Source: Natronohydrobacter sp. (GTDB lineage: Bacteria > Pseudomonadota > Alphaproteobacteria > Rhodobacterales > Rhodobacteraceae). From it: 11,316 nt of DNA. This document shows positions 6,156 through 11,316 of this stretch, piece by piece (position 1 is the first letter of the stretch; every line of letters begins with the position of its first letter). The stretch is taken from NCBI GenBank assembly GCA_007118445.1, contig SKRP01000013.1, positions 1 through 11,316 on the forward strand, written 5' to 3'. Made by a program: the position numbers and the translations under genes. A model generated the notes under the pieces. That model saw only the letters and a list, made by a program, of their open reading frames with translations, was not told the DNA's origin and did not search any database.

Positions 6156-7691
6156 ATGCTTGATTCGACCGGACTGCCGCGCGCCATTGTCATCGGGGCC
6201 GGACTTGGGGGGCTCGCTTCGGCGATGCGGCTCGGGGCGAAGGGCTATCAGGTGACTGTGATCGACAAGCTGGACCGTCCGGGCGGGCGCGGATCGTCGA
6301 TCACGCAAGGCGGCCACCGCTTCGATCTGGGGCCGACGATCATCACGGTGCCGCAAGGATTGCGCGATCTCTGGGCCGCCTGCGGGCGTGATTTCGACCG
6401 CGATGTGACCCTGAAGCCGATGGAGCCCTTCTACGAGATCCGCTGGCCGGATGGGTCCACCTTCACCATGCGGCAGGGCGAGGCCGAGATGGAGGCCGAA
6501 GTGGCGCGGATCGCGCCCGATGATCTGCCCGGTTTCCGCAAATTCCTGTCCGATGCCGAGGACCGCTACTGGTTCGGCTATGAAAACCTGGGCCGCCGCC
6601 CGATGAATGAGCTGTGGGAGCTGATCAAGGTGCTGCCGCGTTTCGCATGGCTGCGCGCGGATCGTTCGGTCTATGCCCATGCGGCGCGGCGGGTGCGCGA
6701 CCCGCGGCTGCGCTTTGCGCTGTCCTTTCATCCGCTCTTCATCGGGGGCGATCCGTTCCGCGTGACCTCGATGTATATCCTCGTCAGCCATCTGGAAAAG
6801 GCGTTTGGTGTGCATTACGCGATGGGCGGGGTGCAGGCGATTGCCGATGCGATGGCGCGGGTGATCCGCGATCAGGGCGGGGTCTTGCGGCTGAATACCG
6901 AAGTGGATGAGATCGTCATCGAAAACGGGCGCGTGGGTGGAGTTCGGCTGGTGGATGGCGCGCAGTTGCAGGCCGATGTGGTTGTGTCCAACGCCGATGC
7001 CGGCCACACCTATACGCGGCTGCTGCGGCAGCGGACCCGACGGCGCTGGACCGATGCCAAGATGAAGCGCCAGCGTTGGTCGATGGGACTTTTCGTCTGG
7101 TATTTCGGCACCAGGGGCACGCAGCACATGTGGCGCGATGTGGGTCATCACACGATTGTCGTGGGTCCGCGCTACCGCGAGCATATCAAGGATATTTTCA
7201 TCCGTGGGCATCTGGCCGAGGATATGAGCCTTTATGTGCATCGGCCCTCGGTCACCGACCCCTCTGTCGCGCCGGATGGCGATGACACGTTCTATGTGCT
7301 CTCGCCCGTGCCGCATCTGGGGCATGACAATGGCGTGGATTGGGCCGCAGAGCAGGAACCCTACCGCGCCAAGATGCTGGCCATGCTGGAAGAGCGGCTC
7401 TTGCCGGGCTTGACTGAGCGGATCACGGAAAGCCTGATCTTCACGCCCGAGACATTTCGCGACCGCTATCTCTCGCCGCTGGGTGCGGGCTTCTCGATTG
7501 AACCGCGCATCCTGCAAAGCGCATGGTTCCGACCGCATAATGTGTCCGAGGAACTGCCGGGCCTGTATCTGGCAGGCGCGGGCACGCATCCCGGCGCAGG
7601 GGTGCCGGGGGTGATCGGCACTGCGGAAGTGCTGGGCCAGTTGGTGCCTGATGCGCCGAGCGTCATGCCAGTGCGGATCGCTGCAGAATGA
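6156..7691 (+). CDS. crtI: Phytoene desaturase (CrtI)
   Basis: CrtI is an FAD-dependent, membrane-associated desaturase that turns phytoene stepwise into neurosporene (three steps) or lycopene (four steps). Since crtA is present, the neurosporene/spheroidene branch is likely, although step number cannot be read from sequence. From ATG 6156 the protein has 511 residues, close to Rhodobacter homologues. The dinucleotide-binding motif VIGAGLGGLASA is at about 12-23, with the family motif DKLDRPGGRGSS (about 38-49) and HRFDLGPTIIT just after. The C-terminal signature GLYLAGAGTHPGAGVPGV lies at about 469-486. I chose 6156 over the upstream in-frame codon at 6102 because the latter lies inside the operator and promoter region. 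The stop overlaps crtB as ATGA, so the two are translationally coupled. Confidence 0.95.
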   Translation: MLDSTGLPRAIVIGAGLGGLASAMRLGAKGYQVTVIDKLDRPGGRGSSITQGGHRFDLGPTIITVPQGLRDLWAACGRDFDRDVTLKPMEPFYEIRWPDGSTFTMRQGEAEMEAEVARIAPDDLPGFRKFLSDAEDRYWFGYENLGRRPMNELWELIKVLPRFAWLRADRSVYAHAARRVRDPRLRFALSFHPLFIGGDPFRVTSMYILVSHLEKAFGVHYAMGGVQAIADAMARVIRDQGGVLRLNTEVDEIVIENGRVGGVRLVDGAQLQADVVVSNADAGHTYTRLLRQRTRRRWTDAKMKRQRWSMGLFVWYFGTRGTQHMWRDVGHHTIVVGPRYREHIKDIFIRGHLAEDMSLYVHRPSVTDPSVAPDGDDTFYVLSPVPHLGHDNGVDWAAEQEPYRAKMLAMLEERLLPGLTERITESLIFTPETFRDRYLSPLGAGFSIEPRILQSAWFRPHNVSEELPGLYLAGAGTHPGAGVPGVIGTAEVLGQLVPDAPSVMPVRIAAE

Positions 7692-8713
7692 GCGCCGAGA
7701 CGGATATGGAAGCCTGCCGCGCCGCGATCCGGACAGGCTCGCTGTCGTTTCATGCGGCATCAAAATTGCTGCCGGTCTATGTGCGCGATCCCGCATTGGT
7801 GCTCTATGCCTTTTGCCGCGTGGCCGATGATGCTGTCGATGAAGGACAGGATGCGCGCGCAGCCGTGCTGCATCTGCAGGACCGGCTGGACCGCGCCTAT
7901 GCCGGGCAGCCGATCAATGCCCCGATCGATCGCGCCTTTACGCGCATGATCGAACGCCACCAGATGCCGCGCGCCTTGCCTGATGCGCTGCTCGAAGGGC
8001 TGGCCTGGGATGCTGAAGGGCGGCGTTTCGACACGCTGTCGGACGTGCTGGATTATTCGGCGCGGGTTGCGGCGGTGGTGGGGGCGATGATGTGCGTGCT
8101 GATGGGCGTGCGCGACCGGCATCGGCTGGCACGCGCCTGCGATCTGGGGTTGGCGATGCAGCTGACCAATATCGCGCGCGATGTCGGCGAGGATGCACGG
8201 CGCGGGCGCATCTACCTGCCACTCGACTGGTTCCAAGAGGCCGGGATCGACCCTTCGGCGTTCACGCGCGCCCCCAAGGCCCTGCCCGAGATCCGCGCGA
8301 TGACTGCGCGGCTGCTGCATGAGGCCGACCGGCTCTATCAGCGCTCGGAGCCAGGGATTTCCGCGCTGCCAGTGACCTGCAGGCCCGGCATTTTCGCAGC
8401 GCGCACGATCTATGGCGGCATTGGCGGGGTGATCCGTACGCAGGGCTGCGACAGTATCGGGCAGCGCGCTGTCACCTCGCGCGGGCGCAAGCTGGGCTGG
8501 ATGGCAACATCGGGGTTGCGCGCGGCAGGCAGCCTGGTGCTGCCGCAGATGGCCACGCTTTATGCACGACCCCAGCCAGAGGTCAGGTTTCTGGTGCAGG
8601 CTGCCGCGCGCGACAGTGAGCGCTTCAGCCGCTCCGAGACGCTGATTTCGGCGCTTGCGCGGTTGCGGGCGCAGGATCTTGCTGCACGCGGGTTGGACCA
8701 GAGCCGCGCCTGA
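7688..8713 (+). CDS. crtB: Phytoene synthase (CrtB)
   Basis: CrtB condenses two geranylgeranyl diphosphates head to head into phytoene, the entry to carotenoid synthesis. The 341-aa protein has both aspartate-rich Mg2+/diphosphate-binding motifs: DDAVDEG (47-53) and NIARDVGEDARRGRIYLP (161-178). Between them are the family segments AFCRVADDAVD and MQLTNIARD. Length is normal. The ATG overlaps the crtI stop by 4 nt. Downstream, tspO begins after 111 nt that contain a nested hairpin, so tspO may be partly uncoupled. The GGPP synthase gene crtE, needed for substrate, is not in the window. Confidence 0.96.
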   Translation: MSAETDMEACRAAIRTGSLSFHAASKLLPVYVRDPALVLYAFCRVADDAVDEGQDARAAVLHLQDRLDRAYAGQPINAPIDRAFTRMIERHQMPRALPDALLEGLAWDAEGRRFDTLSDVLDYSARVAAVVGAMMCVLMGVRDRHRLARACDLGLAMQLTNIARDVGEDARRGRIYLPLDWFQEAGIDPSAFTRAPKALPEIRAMTARLLHEADRLYQRSEPGISALPVTCRPGIFAARTIYGGIGGVIRTQGCDSIGQRAVTSRGRKLGWMATSGLRAAGSLVLPQMATLYARPQPEVRFLVQAAARDSERFSRSETLISALARLRAQDLAARGLDQSRA

Positions 8714-8748
8714 GTTATATCATTTCACTGATACTGGTGGCTGTGCGC

Positions 8749-8771
8749 TTCGCAACTGGCAGTTTTGCGAA
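8749..8771. repeat. Nested hairpin between crtB and tspO
   Basis: TTCGCAACTG (8749-8758), a single G, then CAGTT (8760-8764), a two-base TT bulge and GCGAA (8767-8771) form a 10-bp stem with a 1-nt centre and one bulge. It lies 35 nt after the crtB stop and 53 nt before the tspO ATG. No T-run follows, so it is more likely an mRNA-stabilising or processing structure, or a protein site, than an intrinsic terminator. I saw no clear promoter or PpsR-type site in the rest of the 8714-8824 gap. Confidence 0.5.
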
Positions 8772-8824
8772 TAGCGGTGTAGTCGTGAAGTGATGAAACA
8801 GGGTCAGGCGCAAAAGGGTATGTT

Positions 8825-9283
8825 ATGGACTGGATGCTGTTTCTGACCTTCCTCGCGGCCTGCGGTGCGGCCGGGGCCACAGGGTCGATGTTCGAGCCGG
8901 GAAACTGGTATCGCGACCTGCAAAAACCGTGGTGGACCCCGCCCGGAATCGTTTTCCCGCTGGTCTGGGTCACGCTTTATGTTTCGATGTCCTATGCGGC
9001 CATGCGTGTGGCGCCACTGGAAGGGTCGCAACAGGCGCTGGCCTTCTGGGCCGCGCAAATCGCCTTCAACACGCTCTGGTCGCCAGTGTTTTTCGGCCTG
9101 AAGCGGATGCGGGCGGCCATGATCATCCTGTGCTTCCTGTGGCTTTTCGTTGCGGCCACCATGGTCAGTTTCTGGCTGCTTGACCCGCTTTCGGGGATGC
9201 TGTTTGCCCCCTATCTGCTGTGGGTCACAATCGCCGGTGCACTGAATTTCTCTGTCTGGCAGCGCAATCCGCAATTCGCCTGA
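8825..9283 (+). CDS. tspO: TspO/MBR family outer-membrane regulator (CrtK)
   Basis: TspO is a five-helix, tryptophan-rich membrane protein. In Rhodobacter it lies in the outer membrane, binds porphyrins and dampens pigment gene expression in response to oxygen. The 152-aa protein has five hydrophobic segments at about 3-20, 41-61, 72-91, 97-118 and 124-143. It carries the family signatures NWYRDLQKPWWTPPG (27-41), VWVTLYVSMSYAAMR (about 47-61) and AQIAFNTLWSPVFFGL (77-92). The ATG has AAAAGGG about 7 nt upstream. It follows crtB, as in Rhodobacter, and its stop is only 3 nt from the stop of the convergent 98-aa gene, leaving no room for a terminator. Whether it shares the crtI-crtB transcript is uncertain because of the hairpin upstream. 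Confidence 0.93.
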   Translation: MDWMLFLTFLAACGAAGATGSMFEPGNWYRDLQKPWWTPPGIVFPLVWVTLYVSMSYAAMRVAPLEGSQQALAFWAAQIAFNTLWSPVFFGLKRMRAAMIILCFLWLFVAATMVSFWLLDPLSGMLFAPYLLWVTIAGALNFSVWQRNPQFA

Positions 9284-9286
9284 GCG

Positions 9287-9583
9287 CTACTTGTTTCCGT
9301 CGATCCATTTCGACATCAGCGCCTTGTCGCGGAAACATTCCGGCGGCACTGCGCGGCGCTTGATCCGGGCGATCCTTTCTGCAAAGGCCACTTGCCGTGC
9401 GCTTGGTCGGGGATCGAGCTGTGTCGCAGGGGTCAGCCGCGCCTGTTGCTGGATCCAGGCGCTCAATCGCTGGCGGTCCTGCTGCATATCGGCAGGCAGC
9501 AAGGTCTGATTGCGCAGGGCCAGCGACCGGGCATAGGCAATCTGGCGCGGCGTGGCAGGGATATTGCGGTCCGGATCATGCAT
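9287..9583 (-). CDS. 98-aa protein of two tandem 34-residue repeats, predicted SOS-regulated
   Basis: No named family is certain. The protein has two gapless copies of one unit, residues 11-44 and 61-94. They share the pattern (T/S)xRQ(I/V)A(Y/F)A, then P at position 20, D at 26 and SxWI at the end, with 10 identities in 34. A charged, proline-containing linker joins them. I recall similar units, with a ...Q..(F/Y)A...A......P....D...(S/A)x(F/W)(I/L) pattern, in C-terminal tails of some topoisomerases and plasmid DNA-handling proteins, so a DNA-related role is possible but unproven. It is small and basic, with no membrane segment. The ATG at 9583 has AAGGAG seven bases upstream, preferred to in-frame codons further upstream (to 9700) that would lie in the promoter. 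The promoter spacer contains a LexA box. Confidence 0.85.
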   Translation of the reverse strand: MHDPDRNIPATPRQIAYARSLALRNQTLLPADMQQDRQRLSAWIQQQARLTPATQLDPRPSARQVAFAERIARIKRRAVPPECFRDKALMSKWIDGNK

Positions 9584-9610
9584 GGCAAGCCTCCTTCTGA
9601 TGCTGTTCAT

Positions 9611-9639
9611 AGCATAGAACATAAAGCGAACAAAATCAA
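9611..9639 (-). promoter_or_regulatory. Sigma-70-type promoter of the 98-aa gene
   Basis: On the minus strand TTGATT (9639-9634) and TATGCT (9616-9611) are separated by exactly 17 nt, each a 4/6 match to consensus. Transcription would start near 9604, giving a leader of about 21 nt with AAGGAG at 9596-9591. The LexA box fills most of the spacer. Confidence 0.6.
9617..9631 (-). promoter_or_regulatory. LexA (SOS) box, GTTC-N7-GTTC
   Basis: GTTCGCTTTATGTTC on the minus strand (GAAC-N7-GAAC on plus) is an exact match to the direct-repeat LexA box of alphaproteobacteria. It lies wholly inside the 17-nt spacer of the promoter of the 98-aa gene, an effective place for repression. This predicts induction of the 98-aa gene by DNA damage. 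A chance match to 8 fixed bases is possible but unlikely at exactly this spot. Confidence 0.7.
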
Positions 9640-9731
9640 GTCCGGGCCTGTTGGGGGCTTTGCGTCCTTGTTCGGGGCTTGCACCTGACGGCCGGGCCAA
9701 TCACATTCGGCGCGACTGGAACCGGAGCAAC

Positions 9732-10463
9732 ATGGATATTCTTCTGGCACTGCTGGCGCTCTTTCTGGGCGGGGTCATGAAAGGTGCGACCGGCGCAGGT
9801 GCGCCCGTGATCGCGACCCCGGCCCTCACGCTGCTCTTCAATATCCAGACCGCTGTCGCGGTGCTGGTCGTTCCGAATATGCTGAGCAATATCTGGCAGT
9901 TCTGGCAGTTTCGCCGCCATGTTCTCGATCAGCGCTTTCTGCTTCTCTTCGCCGGATCGGGCTTCGCAGGGGCGATCCTTGGCACATGGTTTCTGGTCGT
10001 GCTGAACCAGCAGATTCTTTCACTGCTGATGGCCTGCGCGGTCATCGCCTTCATTGCGCTACGGCTGTCGCGCCCGGACTGGATCCTGCGTCGCTGGCTG
10101 GCGCAGAAACTGGTCGTTCCCGTGGGGCTGATCGGTGGGGTGCTGCAGGGCGCGACCGGGATCTCTGCGCCTGCGTCGCTGAGTTTCCTGAATGCGATGC
10201 GGCTGCCGCGCAACAGCTTCATCGGGACGATTTCGGTCTTCTTCGTGGCCATGTCAGTGGCGCAGCTGCCAACGCTCTGGGCAGTGGGGCTGATCACTCT
10301 GAACACCCTTGCGCTGGGTCTTGGATCACTGGTGATGATCGCGCTGGGGATGCCTTTCGGCAATTGGCTGGCCCGGCGCTGGTCAGCGCGGGTATTCGAC
10401 CGGGTGATGCTGACATTGCTGGCCCTGCTCGCAGCAAAGATCCTGATTGGCACGCTGGGCTGA
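9732..10463 (+). CDS. TauE/SafE family inner-membrane permease
   Basis: TauE/SafE (formerly DUF81) proteins are inner-membrane exporters or importers of small anions such as sulfite, sulfoacetate or other organosulfur or carboxylate compounds; the substrate cannot be told here. The 243-aa protein has about seven or eight hydrophobic segments and the family's internal duplication, seen as KGATGAGAPVIATP (17-30) and QGATGISAPASLSF (139-152). The ATG at 9732 is preceded by GGAG at 5-6 nt and starts directly with the first membrane helix, so it is preferred to an in-frame codon at 9651. It is divergent from the 98-aa gene, with 148 nt between start codons, and convergent with the IclR gene. I see no strong promoter for it in that gap; a TTGCAC near 9679 has only a poor -10. 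Confidence 0.88.
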   Translation: MDILLALLALFLGGVMKGATGAGAPVIATPALTLLFNIQTAVAVLVVPNMLSNIWQFWQFRRHVLDQRFLLLFAGSGFAGAILGTWFLVVLNQQILSLLMACAVIAFIALRLSRPDWILRRWLAQKLVVPVGLIGGVLQGATGISAPASLSFLNAMRLPRNSFIGTISVFFVAMSVAQLPTLWAVGLITLNTLALGLGSLVMIALGMPFGNWLARRWSARVFDRVMLTLLALLAAKILIGTLG

Positions 10464-10522
10464 GCCTGGCGCGACCGGCCTGATTGTCGTCCCGCACCGG
10501 CCCGCTATCAGCATGCACTTGC

Positions 10523-11278
10523 TCAGAGCAGGGCGGACAATTCCTCTGCCGCGCGTTTCAGCCGTGGCAGATGGGTATAGCCTTCCTCGACAGAAATGCG
10601 CTGCGTCGGCCCCTGAAACGCAATCGTGGCGGGCATCCGTCCATACTGGTCGCGCAAGGGCATGGCGAAGGCAATCACGCCTTCGAGAAATTCCTCATCA
10701 TCAACCGCGAAACCCTGTTCGCGCACCTTCGCGATTTCGGCGCGCAGCGCATCAGGATCAGTGATCGTGTTGGGAGTCATCTGCGTCAGGTCGGCATTGC
10801 GCAGATAGCTGTCCAGACGCAGGTTGCTGAGTGTCGAGAGATAGATCTTGCCACCCGCAGTGCAGTAAAACGGCACTTGCGCGCCGACCGAGAATTGCAC
10901 GCGCAGCGGCCATTCGGTTTCGACCCGGTCGAGATAGACCATAGCCTCGCGGTCAGGAATGGCGAAATTGCAGGTCTCGCCGATATCCTTGGCCAAGGCC
11001 CGCATGATCGCAAGACGCGGAGTCCGCATCCGCATCGTGGACATGGTGGACACGGCCAAGGCACGGGCGCGCGGGCCCACGGAATAGGCCCGCCCGTCAG
11101 GTTCGCGCTGCAGATATCCCTCGGCCTCGAGCGTCTGGAACAGACGATGCAGCGTTGCCTTGGGCAGATCGGTCGCGCCGGTCAGTTCCGTGGGTGTGAC
11201 CGGCCCGCCCCGGCGCACGACTTCCTCCAGCAAGGTCAGCAGGCGCAGGGTCGTGGGGATACGCTCGCTGCGGTCCAT
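10523..11278 (-). CDS. IclR-family transcriptional regulator
   Basis: IclR proteins have an N-terminal winged helix-turn-helix and a C-terminal effector domain, and usually control catabolic operons. Here the helix-turn-helix spans about 8-60, with the recognition helix around DLPKATLHRLFQTLEAEGYL. The effector domain has typical segments YLDRVE (115-120), VPFYCTAGGKIYLS (135-148) and a GFAVDDEEFLEGV stretch (189-201). Length is 251 aa from the ATG at 11278, which has GAGGGGG close upstream. An in-frame ATG at 11308 would add ten residues and cannot be judged, because its upstream region leaves the window. The gene is convergent with the TauE/SafE gene, with a 59-nt gap showing no clear terminator. 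Its targets are probably genes beyond 11316, so a link to the permease is only possible. Effector unknown. Confidence 0.93.
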   Translation of the reverse strand: MDRSERIPTTLRLLTLLEEVVRRGGPVTPTELTGATDLPKATLHRLFQTLEAEGYLQREPDGRAYSVGPRARALAVSTMSTMRMRTPRLAIMRALAKDIGETCNFAIPDREAMVYLDRVETEWPLRVQFSVGAQVPFYCTAGGKIYLSTLSNLRLDSYLRNADLTQMTPNTITDPDALRAEIAKVREQGFAVDDEEFLEGVIAFAMPLRDQYGRMPATIAFQGPTQRISVEEGYTHLPRLKRAAEELSALL

Positions 11279-11316
11279 ATCCCCCTCGCCGGTAATCTGA
11301 TGCGTCATCGCTGACC

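Noticed and set aside
5754..7796. A 680-codon open frame on the minus strand, opposite crtI
   Set aside because: It lies antisense to the clear crtI gene, its translation is low in complexity and rich in Arg/His/Pro, and it has no family features. It is a codon-bias shadow of GC-rich DNA.
10464..10522. Possible terminator between the permease and the IclR gene
   Set aside because: Only very short pairings such as GCTC-A-GAGC are present and there is no T-run.
10484..11314. A 276-codon open frame on the plus strand, opposite the IclR gene
   Set aside because: It mirrors the IclR coding frame, and its translation resembles no domain.

Overview
The window looks like part of an alphaproteobacterial (Rhodobacterales-type) genome of a purple, aerobic or facultatively anoxygenic phototroph. 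The basis is high GC content with GC-rich third codon positions, a compact photosynthesis gene cluster, two textbook PpsR/CrtJ sites and an alphaproteobacterial-type LexA box. No species is assigned.

Layout. (1) 1-924, minus: the N-terminal 308 residues of a ligase-associated, beta-lactamase-fold DNA exonuclease that runs off the window. (2) 1114-1545, plus: an unrecognised 143-aa protein with its own promoter-like and ribosome-binding sequences, convergent with the photosynthesis genes. (3) 1615-6022, minus: crtA-bchI-bchD-bchO, an apparent operon for spheroidene monooxygenase and magnesium chelatase subunits plus the chelatase-associated hydrolase. A GC-rich repeat with a terminator-like hairpin sits between bchI and bchD. 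(4) 6023-6155: a divergent control region with two TGT-N12-ACA palindromes. (5) 6156-9283, plus: crtI-crtB-tspO, for phytoene desaturase, phytoene synthase and the TspO/CrtK membrane regulator. (6) 9287-9583, minus: a 98-aa protein made of two copies of one 34-residue unit. Its promoter carries a LexA box (GTTC-N7-GTTC) inside the -35/-10 spacer. (7) 9732-10463, plus: a TauE/SafE-type permease. (8) 10523-11278, minus: an IclR-family regulator, convergent with the permease.

How it works together. CrtB makes phytoene, CrtI desaturates it toward neurosporene, and CrtA adds the 2-keto group late in the spheroidene branch, so spheroidenone-type carotenoids are expected. BchI and BchD drive Mg2+ insertion into protoporphyrin IX together with BchH, which is not in the window. 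BchO is a cluster-associated hydrolase of uncertain role. Both operons can be repressed by PpsR/CrtJ from the shared intergenic region, and TspO is a known oxygen-linked modulator of pigment genes in Rhodobacter. The cluster ends at bchO on the left and tspO on the right: crtCDEF and bchCXYZ, which follow in Rhodobacter, are not adjacent here.

Most of this is a recognisable pigment cluster. The parts least explained by known biology are the predicted SOS-controlled repeat protein that meets tspO tail to tail, the hairpin repeat inside the chelatase operon, and the orphan 143-aa gene. No RNA genes, insertion sequences, CRISPR arrays or origins were found.
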